Shown piece after piece: positions 46,794-57,823 of a stretch of 64,000 nucleotides of DNA. Under the pieces are notes generated by a model. That model made no database searches, was not told the DNA's origin, and saw only the letters and a program-made list of their open reading frames with translations. The DNA comes from Mycoplasmoides pirum ATCC 25960 (lineage in GTDB: Bacteria > Bacillota_I > Bacilli_A > Mycoplasmatales > Mycoplasmoidaceae): NCBI RefSeq assembly GCF_000685905.1, contig NZ_JMKZ01000001.1:372001-436000 (forward strand), in the 5' to 3' direction. The position numbers were made by a program, and so were the translations under genes. Every line of letters starts with the position of its first letter. Position 1 is the stretch's first letter.

Positions 46794-49316
46794 ATGTTGT
46801 TATCTAAAAAAATAATTAAAAGTTTTATAGATGGAATAGAAGAAATTAGTGAAGAAAGTATTGTTAATACTCTTAACGCAATTGGCGCTGAAGTAGAAAA
46901 CATTTATCATTTTCCAAAAACTGACTCATATGTTACTATTGGGCAAATCAATGAAGTAAGAGAACATCCGCATTCTGAAAAACTTTCAATTTGTAGAGTA
47001 CGTATAAATACATCACAACTTGTTGATATAGTTTGTGGAGCAAAAAATGTTAAAAATCGCGAATCCGTGATAGGTAAATATGTTATTGTTGCTTTAACAG
47101 GTTCAGAACTACCAAATGGTAAAACTATTATGTCTAAAAACATTAATGGAATTATGTCAGAAGGTATGTTATGTTCTTATGAAGAATTAAATCCTGAATA
47201 TAGAAAATATATTTCAGCTAATGATTTAGATGACATTATTATTTTGAATGATGCAAAATTGTTTGATAAAGATATTTCTAAATATATAAGTACTGATGAT
47301 GTGATTTATGATATTAGTATTCCTACTAATCGTCCCGAATGACAAGGTGTTCGATTTATTTGTTATGAAATAGCAGCATCATTAAATTTACGTTTTAAAG
47401 ACAAAATGCGTAATTTTTTTGTTAAAAATCGTCGCTTTAATAAAGCATTTAAAGTATTAAATTATGCTCCATCATTATGTAATTATTATGATGTTATTCA
47501 TTTAAGAAGCAAAAGAGTAAAAAATTCAACTTGAGATCTTAAAGGTGTATTAATTAATCATATGATTAAACCTATTAATGACATTATTGATAATTGTACT
47601 TTAATATCATTAATTACAGGAAATCCAATTCATATTTATGATGCTAATAAAATTGAAGGTCAATTAATTTTAAGAATTTCTAGTAAAAGAGAAACCATAA
47701 TTGGTTCAGATGATAAAAAATATGAAATTTTCCCTGGTGATTTAATTGTTTGTGATCGAGTAAAAATTGTTGCTTTGGCAGGAATTGTTATTTCCAAAGA
47801 AGTAATGGTTAATAATGAAACAACTTCATTTTTAATTGAAATTGCAAATTATAAAAAAACTAAAATTATTGAAACATTAGAACGTTTAAATACTAGTACT
47901 TTTTCTGGAAAAATGTTTTCTAAACAAGTGTCATTGTATGCTACAAAATTAACAATTCAACATATTTATCGTTATTTATTAAAAAATAATTTACCGCAAC
48001 AATTATCAGAATTAAATTCAAAATGCAATGTTGATAGTTTTTGTAGAAAAATACCAATTAATTTTAATGATATTAGAAATTTAATTGGTTTGAGTCAAAA
48101 TGAATTATCAAATGCACAAATTGAATATAGTTTAAAAAGTATTGGTTTTGATATTAATGGTTCCATGGTATTAGTTCCTTCATATCGTAGTGATATTTGA
48201 ACATGACAAGATATAGCTGAAGAAGTTGTAAAAATGATTAACATTAATTTGTTAAAACAAGAACCAATAGTGGCTAATTATTCATTAGAGTTTGAAGAAA
48301 ATAATAATTATGAAATGTTAAAAAAATTGCATGAAAAACTTTGCAATTTACAAATTTCAAATGTTCATACTTATAATTTAACCAATTACGAAGATGCAAA
48401 AATATTTGATTTTTTTAACCACAAAGAACCAATTAAAGTTTTGGATGCTAACTCAGTTGAACGCGAATATTTTAGAGTTAATATCATTAGTAATTTGTTA
48501 AAAGTTTTAGATTTAAATAAAAAAAGAAAAAATAAATTAATTCCTATTTTTGAACTACAAAATTTATTAACACAAAAGGGTTCAGAACACCATATTGGTA
48601 TAGCTCTTCCATCAAAATTATTTGAAAATAATTACATTAATAGTGGAATTGAAAATAATTTGTTAACAATGAAAGGTTTAAGTAATATTATTGTTGATAA
48701 TTTTGGTTTTAGATGTGCTTATAAAAAAATTGATCAATCTGATTATTTAATTACAAATGATTCATTGCAATTAGTTGTTTATAATCAAATTATTGGTTAT
48801 ATTGGTCAAGTTCGACCATCTATTCTTAAAAAATATGATTTAGCAGACACTCCTATTTATGTTTTAGATATAAATCTTGAAAAATTAATAACATCATTAA
48901 ATAGAATTCAAAAAGAATATGTGACTTATAGTAAATTACAAAACATTGATCGTGATATTACTTTTACATTAGAACCTAATAATGCATTTGATGATTTTAT
49001 TGAAGTTATTGATTCTATCCCCGAAATAATAAAATGAGAATTAATTTCCATTTATGAAAAAGAAACAAATGAAAAGAATAATTCAATTGTTCAAATTAAT
49101 GAACTTGAAAATGATTTAGTAACTATTGATACAACTACAGGTATTACTTCAAAATTTGTTCAATCTAACCATATTAAAAATTCAAAAATTATTAATTACA
49201 CTGTTCGCTATTTCATTGAACAAAATTTAAAAACTTTATCTACTCAGGAAATTAATGAAATTACAAAAAATTTAATTAAATTGTGTGAAATTAAAGGTAT
49301 AAAAATTCAAAAATAG
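46794..49316 (+). CDS. pheT: Phenylalanyl-tRNA synthetase beta subunit
   Basis: 840 residues. Domains in order: OB-fold tRNA-binding domain (VTIGQINEVREHPHSEKLSI, GAKNVKNRE, MSEGMLCSYEEL), B3/B4 editing domain (ITGNPIHIYDANKI), B5, the inactive class II core, and a C-terminal FDX-ACB anticodon-binding domain starting near YSKLQNIDRDITFTL. Partner of PheS. It is a single intact frame with many TGA Trp codons. Confidence 0.96.
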
Positions 49317-49337
49317 TTCATTTTAAGTTTTTAAAAA

Positions 49338-50261
49338 TTATTTATTGATTATTTTGTTTGTAAAACTAAAATGTAATTTTACATAAGTTTTTAATTGATC
49401 TAAACCATATTTTTTATAAATAAATTCGGCTACATTTAAAATTTTAGAATTAGAAGATCCTAAATATATTTTTAAACCTAATTTTTTTTCTAAATTAGCT
49501 ATAGAATTTAATCATGCATTTCTAGCTAAAATAGATGCTGTTGCAATAGAGATGTATTTACTTTCACCTTTTGTTTCAAAAATATCTATTTTTATTTTAT
49601 TTTTTGGATTAATAACATTTATATAATTTTCATAATTTTTTCTGTTTGCAAATTGATCCATAATAATTGAACAATTTTTTAAATCAATTGTGTATTTCTG
49701 TATTAATTCAGAAATTGTTTTGTTATGTAAGTATGTTTTGATAATATGAGCGTTTTTATATTTTTCAAATAATTTGTTGTATTCCAATGGATTTAAAACA
49801 TTAAAAACACTTTTAATTTTTATTTTTTCAATTTGTTTTGCTATTTTTTGAATTTCTAAATCATTAAGTTTTTTAGAATCTTTAATTTTAAGTGTTTTTA
49901 ATTTTTGAATATCTTCTTTATTCACTAAAACAGCTGCAACACTTATTCCTCCAAAATAATCACCTACGCCTACTTCATCAGATCCAATTTGATTATCTAA
50001 TAATTTTTTTTGAAAAATTCTTTCTGAAGTATCAATGTGTTTTTTATTATTAAACACAATATTAAAAACATCTTCAGAATCTATTCCTTGAAATAATATT
50101 TTATTTGATTTGTATATTGTTACTCTTGTATTATTTAATGTAAAAGCAAAAAAAACATTTTGATTTTTATCATTTATTTTTTTACTTTTATACTTTTTAA
50201 CAATATTTTCAATTTCTTTGTTAGTAATTTTTTTTGTAATATTTTTATTTGAGTTGTGCAT
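49338..50261 (-). CDS. rnhC: Ribonuclease HIII
   Basis: 307 residues. The catalytic motif SDEVGVGDYFGGISVAA (family GSDEVGTGDYFGP), DSKKLND, MDQFANRK and ETKGESKYISIATASILARNAW identify the type 2 RNase H, HIII branch, which removes RNA from RNA-DNA hybrids. An N-terminal TBP-like domain precedes the catalytic part. Start at the Met at 50261 (MHNSNKNITKK) is preferred; an upstream in-frame Met at 50306 would add 15 hydrophobic residues. It converges on pheT. Confidence 0.93.
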
Positions 50262-50381
50262 TTGTAAAATATAATTAATTACATAATAATTAATTAAAAT
50301 ATACAATATAATGTTATTTTATTAAAATAATTTTATAAAAATTATTTTGTGACAATAATGAAATGTTGACGGGAATCTAAA

Positions 50382-50792
50382 ATGAATTTTAATGAAAATG
50401 ACAAAGTAGTAAAAATTACATCAGAAGATGTTTACAATAAGAAATTTAGTCAAACTAATTCAAATGGATATGATCCAGATGAAGTTGATGAATTTTTAGA
50501 TTTAATTGTTAAAAAACTATATCAATATGAAAAAAATTTAAATCGCTATTTAACAAGTATTAATAATTTTGCATCTATTAGCGAAAAAACAAGTCAACAA
50601 GATGCATTAATAAAGAAATTGCAAAAAGAATTGGATGATTTATATAACAATGGTTATGGTAATCAAGCAATGATGCGTAGAATGCAAAATATCGAACAAA
50701 ATGTTCGAGAACGTAATACTGTGTTTAATGAAAAATTAGAAAGAATTGAACACATGTTAAGTAAAGTTTTAAAAAAATTAGAGATATATTAA
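50382..50792 (+). CDS. GpsB/DivIVA-like coiled-coil protein
   Basis: 136 residues. ITSEDVYNKKFSQTNSNGYDPDEVDEFLDLI matches the DivIVA/GpsB N-terminal lipid-binding domain (F...GYD.DEVD.FLD), followed by a coiled coil (DALIKKLQKELDDLYNNG and the C-terminal MQNIEQNVRERN to KVLKKLEIY). In walled bacteria this family organises septal and polar wall synthesis; a wall-less cell must use it differently, perhaps in division or polarity. It heads the acpS-plsC-thyA-folA/scpA-scpB run. Confidence 0.85.
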   Translation: MNFNENDKVVKITSEDVYNKKFSQTNSNGYDPDEVDEFLDLIVKKLYQYEKNLNRYLTSINNFASISEKTSQQDALIKKLQKELDDLYNNGYGNQAMMRRMQNIEQNVRERNTVFNEKLERIEHMLSKVLKKLEIY

Positions 50793-50812
50793 TTTAAAAG
50801 GGTAAAGAATAT

Positions 50813-51163
50813 ATGATTTTAGGTGTTGGAATAGATGTGGTAGATATAAAACGTATATCAAATAGAAAATCAAATGAATTTGTTAAAAAATTATTAACCC
50901 AAAACGAGCTTAATAAATATAATTCGTTAAAAGACGCTAATAAAGAAGATATGTTTTTAGCGGTTCGTTGAGCTTTGAAAGAAGCTATTTATAAATCACT
51001 AAAAATTAAACAATTGTTTACTGATTTAGATATTAAAAAAATTAACGGATTATATGAATGTTTTTTAGTTAATGATAATACAATTAATTTACATTTGTCA
51101 GTTTCATATGAAGCGGATATGATAACAGCAATTTGTGTAGCAGAAAGCAATTTAATAAAATAA
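50813..51163 (+). CDS. acpS: Holo-[acyl-carrier-protein] synthase
   Basis: 116 residues, the family length. GVGIDVVDIKRI at the N-terminus and FLAVRWALKEAIYKSL (usual RWAAKEA) bear the Mg2+-binding Asp and Glu. It attaches 4'-phosphopantetheine to ACP. Its stop codon overlaps the plsC start in TAATG. Confidence 0.94.
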
Positions 51164-51957
51164 TGAAAACATTTACTCGCTGAATTATTAGAATACTTCA
51201 ATATCTTTCTTTTCCGTTTGTAGGAATTGAATTTATTTTTAGATATTTGTCAGCATTATCAAAATCAAAACATTATGTAGAAAATCCTGAAAAATTTTTA
51301 CCAGATGAAAGATTTAGAATTGTATATATTTTAGTGAGTAGAATTTTATATTTTAAAGGTATAAAAATTGTTGAAGAAAATTGAGATTTAGTTCCAAAAA
51401 AGCCGGTTTTATTTGTGATGAATCATAAATCAAATATTGATCCTTTGATAATGATTCAAATTTTAAATAACCATAAAGAACATCCGCTTATAACTTTTGT
51501 AGCAAAAAAAGAATTATTGAATAAAAATTTTGGGAAAATTCTTAGATTAATTGATGTTATTTTTATTGACCGTAATGATATAAGACAAATGGCATCCTCA
51601 ATTGATGACCAGGAAAAGTTAATTCGTAATAATCTTTCACTTGCAATTTTTCCAGAAGGTACAAGAATTTCTGGTAATGAAATTGGTGAATTTAAACCAG
51701 GTGCGCTAAAAATTGCTTATCGTGCTTTTTGTCCAATAGTTCCTGTAGCAATTTGAAATACTCAAAATAGAATGGATCATAATAAACGTAAAGAATTATC
51801 ATTAAAACCACAAGGTTATAAAGTATATGTACGTTTTTTAGAACCATTGTTACCAATTAATTTTATTAATATTCAATCGAATAATGTTGCAAGTAATATT
51901 CAAAATTTAATTAATGAAAATTATTTAAATCTAAAACAAAAGCATGAAAAAAAATAA
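51163..51957 (+). CDS. plsC: 1-acyl-sn-glycerol-3-phosphate acyltransferase
   Basis: 264 residues. N-terminal hydrophobic segment (IIRILQYLSFPFVGIEFIF), the catalytic NHKSNID (HX4D) and FPEGTRI motifs, then GALKIAYRAFCPIVPVAI. It makes phosphatidic acid at the membrane. Translationally coupled to acpS by a one-base overlap. Confidence 0.93.
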
Positions 51958-51962
51958 AAAAT

Positions 51963-52832
51963 ATGAAACAATATTTAGATACATTAAAATATGTGCTTAA
52001 AAATGGAATAATGACTGATAATCGAACCAAGATTAGAACATTATCTACTTTTGGTTTAAGAATGGAATTTGATTTACTTAAGGGATTTCCTTTAATAACT
52101 ACAAAAAAAGTTTTTTTTCCTGGTATTGTACATGAATTATTATGATTCATAAGTGGTAATACTAATATTCAATATTTAGTAAAAAATAATGTAAATATTT
52201 GGAATGAATGACCATATGAAAAATATAAACAATCAAAGCAATATAAAAAAGATCATGATTTGCTATGATTTAAAGAAAAAATTATTAAAGATGACGCATT
52301 TGCAAAAAAATGAGGAAATCTTGGACCAGTATACGGAAAGCAATGAAGAAATTTTTTAGGTGTTGATCAATTAAAAAAAATAATTTCAGAAATTAAAAAC
52401 AACCCAACATCTAGACGTTTAATAATAAGTGCATGAAATCCAAAAGAAATTGAAAAAATGGCATTGCCACCATGCCATAGTTTATTTCAATTTAAGGTTT
52501 TAGATAATAAATTGCATTGTCAACTTTATCAAAGAAGTGCAGATTTATTTTTAGGTGTCCCTTTTAATATTGCTTCATATTCATTGTTAACAATGATGCT
52601 AGCTCATGTAACTAATTTAAAATGTGGAAAATTTATTCATATTTTAGGTGATGCTCATATATATGAAAATCACTTAGATCAAGTTAAATTGCAAATTACA
52701 AGAAAACCTAAAAAATTACCTAAAATTATTTTAAATAGCAAAGTTAAAGATTTATTTAAATTTAAATACGAAGATATTGAATTAGTTGATTATGAATCAT
52801 GACCTAAAATTTCGGGTGTGGTAGCGGTATAA
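51963..52832 (+). CDS. thyA: Thymidylate synthase
   Basis: 289 residues. [33 protein letters not shown], and the catalytic Cys in [11 protein letters not shown] followed by [19 protein letters not shown] are diagnostic. It methylates dUMP using methylene-tetrahydrofolate and produces dihydrofolate, which the DHFR half of the next gene would recycle. The gap to plsC is 5 bases and to folA-scpA also 5 bases. Its position between plsC and scpA differs from the acpS-plsC-scpA-scpB order I recall for M. genitalium. Confidence 0.97.
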
Positions 52833-52837
52833 ATTTT

Positions 52838-54373
52838 ATGGTTAAAATGATTTGGTGTGAAGATATTAAACATGGAATAGGTAAAAATAATAGTTTACCT
52901 TGAAAAATTCCTGAAGAAATGGAACATTTTAAAAAAACAACTATGAATAAAGTAGTTGTTATGGGTTTTAATACATATAAAAGTATGGGCAAATTATTGC
53001 CAAATCGTATTAACATAATTATGACTAAAAATCATAAAAGTGATGTACCTAAAGATGCATTAATATATCAAACTGCAAAAAGTGTTTTAAAAGATTTTCA
53101 AGACGTTGACATTTATGTCATTGGTGGAAAACTAATATATGAATTATTTTTAGAATTTGCTGATGAATTGATTGTTAGTCGATTATCAAATGATTTTAAA
53201 TGTGATACTAAATTTAATCCTAAATTGAATGAATTTAATTTAATTGAAAAAAAATCTTTTAAAAAATTTGATGTTTTTTATTATCGTAGAAAAAATGATT
53301 TAAATAATATTTCAAATTCCAATTTAGAACCAATTGATAATATTTTTAATTTGTCTTTTTTGCATTTTGTAGGGCCATTTGATTTATTGTTAGCTTTAAT
53401 TCAAGATAAAAAAATGGATATTTTAAATTTGGATTTAGCTGAATTAACTGCACAATATTTAAAATTTATTAAAGAAAATATGAAAAATGTTGATATTGAA
53501 CAAATTACTGATTATTTAGTAATGGCTACATATTTAATCGAATTAAAATCTAAACAAATTATTCCTTCAACTGATGATGAAAATGAGGAAGATTATGATC
53601 TATCAAACAACAAAGAAAGAGATCGTTTAGTAAAACATTTAATTGAATATAAACATTATCGAGAAGTTATACCAAAATTAGAAGAATTGCAATTAAATCG
53701 TTCACAAATGATTGGAAAAGAAGCTGATGAATGAAATGCTTTCCAAGTTTCTAATGATGATTTGCCAGAAGCGCCATTACCAAACTACATGAATCCTGAT
53801 CGATTATTAGTTGCGATGCAACGAATTTTTAATAGATTAAAAAATAAAAGTATTAATTCTCCAAAAATTGTTGTTGAAGAATTATCAATTGAAGATGTTC
53901 AAAATGAAATATATGAAATTATTAAAAATAGTAAATCAAAGCAAATTACTTTGACTCAATTATTGAGCAAAGTTGATCAAAATAAACTTAATCAAATGTA
54001 TTTTGTTACATGTTTTGTTGCTTTATTAGTTTTAACAAGATATCAAAAAATTGATATGTTTCAAAAAAAAGTTAATGATGAAATATATATAGAATTAAAT
54101 ACAAAACCTATAAGTAATGAACCTGAAGAAACCATTGAAGAAATGATTAAGAGACAAGAAGATTTTAAGCGCGAAACTGAAGAATACAGAAAACAAATTA
54201 TGAAGCAGCGAGCTGAAGAATATCAAAAAAAACGTGAAATGTATTTGAAAGAAAAATACGGTGATGCTTATGTGTCGCGCGAAGAATATCGTAAAATGAG
54301 TGATGCTGAAAAATTGAAATTGCGAGAGAGACAAAAAGAAATTAATAAAAATAATAATGGTAATAAGGAATAA
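52838..54373 (+). CDS. folA-scpA: Dihydrofolate reductase-ScpA fusion protein
   Basis: 511 codons in one open frame. Residues 1 to about 150 are DHFR: MIWCEDIKHGIGKNNSLPWK, VVVMGFNTYKSMGKLLPNR, and DIYVIGGKLIYE. A short Asn-rich linker (about 152-170) leads into ScpA: LHFVGPFDLLLALIQDKKMD near 174-194 is the conserved kleisin start, then AELTAQYLKFI and YLIELKSKQI. The winged-helix end is followed by a charged Glu/Lys/Arg coil of about 80 residues. DHFR recycles dihydrofolate for ThyA; ScpA bridges SMC heads with ScpB. No stop codon or start signal is visible between the halves. Two separate genes would be normal. scpB overlaps its stop (TAATG). Confidence 0.9.
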
Positions 54374-55086
54374 TGACTATGGCAAAAAAAGAAAAAATAT
54401 CTAAACAAATTAAAACAAAAAGTAACAATTTAAATTTAGATAAAATAAAAAATGTTTTTGCTAAAGAAAAATCACAATTATCGCCTCCAAAGAAAAAAAA
54501 TATCAATAATCAAACATCACTAGATGTTAAAGCAATAATTCAAGGTGCTTTATTTGTTGCCGGAAAAGAAGGAATGACATTAGCTGAATTACATAAAATT
54601 TTGCCTAAATTAACAATGGAAGAAATTAAGCAAAATTTAGGTAAATTACAAAATAAATTTGATTTAGATAACGAATTAGGTATTACGATTAAAGATTACG
54701 GTAATAAATATAAATTTTTGACTAAACCTGAAATAAAAAATGAAATGCGACGATATGCCAATTTAAAATTTAAAAATCCTTTAAATTCAAAATTAATGGA
54801 AGTATTAGCTATTATTGCCTATAATCAACCTTGTACTAGACCAAGAATTTCAGAAATTCGAGGAGTTGATTCTGCAAATTTAGTAGATATTTTAATTGAG
54901 CACGGATTAGTTCAAGAATTAGGCAGATCTGATACTTGAGGAAGACCTTTCATTTATTCTGTTACTGATAAATTTTTTGATCTTTTTGGTATTAGTACTA
55001 TAGAAGATTTACCAAAAGTTCAAAATTTTGATCCTGAATCATTTCTTGAAGCAAATTTCTTTGATAGCAATAGATTTGAAGAATAA
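54373..55086 (+). CDS. scpB: Segregation and condensation protein B
   Basis: 237 residues: a basic Lys/Asn-rich extension of about 50 residues, then two winged-helix domains with KAIIQGALFVAGKEGMTLAE, VLAIIAYNQPCTRPRISEIR and LGRSDTWGRPFIYSVTDKFF. It works with ScpA and SMC in chromosome condensation. The start overlaps the upstream stop by one base (TAATG); a Met two codons later (54379) is an alternative. Confidence 0.95.
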
Positions 55087-55110
55087 ATTTTTGCATTACG
55101 TTATTAAAAA

Positions 55111-55140
55111 TAAAAAAGGGACCTTTCGGTCCCTATTTTG
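55111..55140. terminator. Bidirectional terminator between scpB and rnpB
   Basis: GGGACC (55118-55123) pairs with GGTCCC (55128-55133). On the minus strand the loop is GAAA and six T follow, the classic end of rnpB. On the plus strand it follows scpB and is flanked by A and T runs. Confidence 0.88.
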
Positions 55141-55500
55141 CTTATAAGCCATGTTCTGTATCCAAATAGATGGATGTTAACTATTTATCTACATAAATTT
55201 ATAAATTTATGTCACAATTTTAATTCATTTCTTAATTTTGTGTTCCCTTACCAAAATTTAGGTTTCTCACTTATGGGGTTTACCAACGTTTCACTATTAA
55301 TTTTCATTAATACTCGTCTCTGTGGCACTTTATGCAAAATCACCATGATATAAATTTTAGGTTATTTGCGCCGTCATTATAAATCTAATCATAATGCTAG
55401 GTTTTATTTATTAAACCTACATAAAAACTACAAACATCTCAGTTTGTGTGAGCATGGACTTTCCTCTAATTTATTAAAAATCAGCAGTTAACCAGCAAAA
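55136..55500 (-). ncRNA. rnpB: RNase P RNA
   Basis: Read on the minus strand, the 5' part contains GAGGAAAGTCCATGCTC, the conserved P4 region, and the 3' part ends ACAGAACATGGCTTATA, the conserved 3' P4/CR-V segment. The ends pair as TTTTGCT/AGCAAAA (P1; 55494-55500 with 55136-55142). The length of about 365 bases is normal. Exact ends are estimated from P1. It cleaves 5' leaders from tRNA precursors. Confidence 0.95.
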
Positions 55501-55647
55501 CATAAATATTTTACATAAAAATTAATATAGTTAATAGATAATCTATTAAGTTAAAAATTATTCATAAAAAATTTTTTTTATAATATATCTTAAAAAGATT
55601 TAAAGATTTTTATGTATTTATCAAAAAATTGTGTGAAATAATTATTT

Positions 55648-56301
55648 ATGAATTTTAATTTAATTCTTAACGGAAATATAAATAAGCAAGTTATTAAAAT
55701 AATTAATCAATATAGTAAAAATTCTGCAAAATGAATAGGTGTTGATAAAGGTTCATTGTTCATTTTGAAAAATAATTTAAAACTTTATGCTGCTTTAGGT
55801 GATTTTGATTCTGTCAACAAGAATGAACTTGAATTAATTAAAGAAAATACTAAAAATTTTTTCATTTATCCCCCCGAAAAAGACCAAACAGATTTTGAAA
55901 TAACTTTAGATTGATTAACAAAGCAGAAAAAAATTAATAAAATTAAGATTTTTGGTTGAAACGGTGGTAGATTAGATCAATTGTTATCTAATTTATCTGC
56001 ATTAGCAAATTTTAAATATTACAAAATATTGAATAAGATTGAATTTATTGATTATTCTAATTGAGCTAAATTATATTTACCTGGCCAATGATCATTATCA
56101 AGATTTGGTAATATGAAGTATATATCTTTTTATTCATTACAAAACATAAAAAATTTTTCTATTGTAAATTCAAAATATCAATTAAAAAATAAAGATTTAA
56201 TTTCTAGTACCACTTTATCAAGTAATGAATTTATTAAAAATAAAAAAATTAATTTTTCATTTGATTCTGGAATAATTTTAGTAATACAAAGTAAAGATTA
56301 A
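55648..56301 (+). CDS. thiN: Thiamine pyrophosphokinase
   Basis: 217 residues. AALGDFDSVN, PPEKDQTDFEITLDW and GGRLDQLLSNLS are the three signature stretches of the TPK family. It converts thiamine plus ATP to TPP, the ligand of the riboswitch at 42521. The C-terminal thiamine-binding half is poorly conserved. It is a single gene between rnpB and a terminator. Confidence 0.92.
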
Positions 56302-56344
56302 TTTAATATTTTTAATAACACAAATTAACTAATTAATTTTAATA

Positions 56345-56380
56345 AAAAAAATATGGAACTTTAAGATTCCATATTTTTTC
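56345..56380. terminator. Bidirectional terminator between TPK and tRNA-His
   Basis: AAAAAATATGGAA and TTCCATATTTTTT form a perfect 13-bp stem around CTTTAAGA, with T runs on both strands. It serves the plus-strand TPK gene and the minus-strand tRNA. Confidence 0.88.
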
Positions 56381-56420
56381 TTTGCGTGTAATTAAATAGC
56401 AAAGCATTTAATTTTATAAA

Positions 56421-56497
56421 TGGGGCGATTAATGGGGATCGAACCCACGTATGCCTGAGTCACAGTCAGGTGCGTTAACCACTTCGCCATAATCGCC
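56421..56497 (-). tRNA. tRNA-His (GTG)
   Basis: 77 bases including an encoded 3' CCA. On the minus strand: extra 5' G (G-1) opposite C73, acceptor GCGATTA/TAATCGC, anticodon stem CCTGA/TCAGG with loop CTGTGAC (anticodon GTG), and T arm GTGGG-TTCGATC-CCCAT. G-1 is the identity feature of tRNA-His. Confidence 0.97.
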
Positions 56498-56555
56498 ATG
56501 TATTATTACATTGATATATTTTATATATTAATTAGCAAAAGTTATAAAAAATTAT

Positions 56556-57218
56556 TTATTTAAAGCAAAAAATTATTTTTTTAATTTTAATATTGTTAGC
56601 TACAAATTTTTTTTCATATTCAGTTTCAATATTATTTATTTTCAAATAATCATCATTTGGCAAGTTATGTAAATCAATTGTTTTAGCAATTATTTCAATA
56701 TTATGTTTTAACTCAATTTGTTCTAAACAATATTCAAATAAATTGTCATTATCAGTTTTAAATTCAATTAATCCATCTTTTTTTAAAATTATTTCATACT
56801 TATTTAAAAAATTAATATCGATTAATCTTCTTTTGCAATGTCTTTTTTTGGGTCAGGGATCACTAAAATTTAAAAAAATTTTATCAACGCTTTTTTCAGA
56901 AATAAATGATGTTATTTCATTTGCGTCTAAACATGTTAATAAAATGTTGTTTAATTTTTTTTCATTTGTTTCATATTTTTTAATAGATTTAGCAATAACT
57001 GTTAAAAATTTTTCTATGCCTAAATAATTAATATTTGAATTTTTATAAGCATTTTCTCATAAAAACCCACCTTTTCCACTGCCGATTTCTATGTAATTTT
57101 TTTTATTATTGTTTTTGTATAAATCACTTATTTTTTTATTTACTAAGTTGTTAACTTTTAAAAAATATGACGAATTTTCACAAATATTGAGCGCATTAGG
57201 ATTATTTCGCAATCTCAT
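56556..57218 (-). CDS. trmB: tRNA (guanine-N7-)-methyltransferase
   Basis: 220 residues. MRLRNNPNA start, YIEIGSGKGGFLW (SAM site), LNFSDPWPKKRHCKRRL and IEFKTDN are the TrmB signatures. It makes m7G46. The Trp of DPW is encoded by TGA, so the standard code would split the gene. Its start lies inside the end of trmL (17-base overlap). Confidence 0.95.
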
Positions 57219-57714
57219 AATTTATTCCTAAATCTTTAAAATTATTTTGTCGATAAATTTCATATAATAAACAAGCCACACTATTACTTAAATTTAAACA
57301 TCTTGATTCATTACTAATTGGTATTCTGATTGTTTGATTTTTATATTTGTTTAATATTTCTTCAGGTAAACCATTTGTTTCTTGACCAAAAACTAAATAT
57401 ATTTTTTTATTTTGATTAAAATTAAAATTGATTTCATCAGGTCTTGATTCACCTTTTTTAGTTAAAAAATATATTAAATCATTTTCATCAATTGAATTAA
57501 GTAATGATTGAAAATCATCATGTTCAAACAAATTAATTTGATTTAAATAATCAGTACTAGCTCGAATCATTCGTTTATCATTTATAAAAAATCCATATGG
57601 TCTAATTAAGTGTAGATTAGAAGTAAATGTTGCACAAGAACGAATTATATTACCAGTATTGTATGGAATTTCGGGTTTATATAAAACTATATTTATTAAA
57701 GATTGCTTTGACAT
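57202..57714 (-). CDS. trmL: tRNA (cytidine/uridine-2'-O-)-methyltransferase TrmL (SPOUT)
   Basis: 170 residues. IVLYKPEIPYNTGNIIRSCA, YLVFGQETNGLPEEIL and IPISNESRCLNLSNSVACLL match the TrmL group of SpoU-type knotted methyltransferases (2'-O-methylation of position 34). It heads a two-gene unit with trmB. Confidence 0.95.
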   Translation of the reverse strand: MSKQSLINIVLYKPEIPYNTGNIIRSCATFTSNLHLIRPYGFFINDKRMIRASTDYLNQINLFEHDDFQSLLNSIDENDLIYFLTKKGESRPDEINFNFNQNKKIYLVFGQETNGLPEEILNKYKNQTIRIPISNESRCLNLSNSVACLLYEIYRQNNFKDLGINYEIAK

Positions 57715-57823
57715 TTTATTAGATTGATAAATAGTAATAATATTATTTCATTTTTTAATCAATGATAAATTTAAAATTGTTTTTTGTATAAAATTAATCT
57801 TATCAATTATCTATTAAATTTCT

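Noticed and set aside
55138-55353. Open frame of 71 codons on the plus strand
   Set aside because: It lies entirely within RNase P RNA on the opposite strand.
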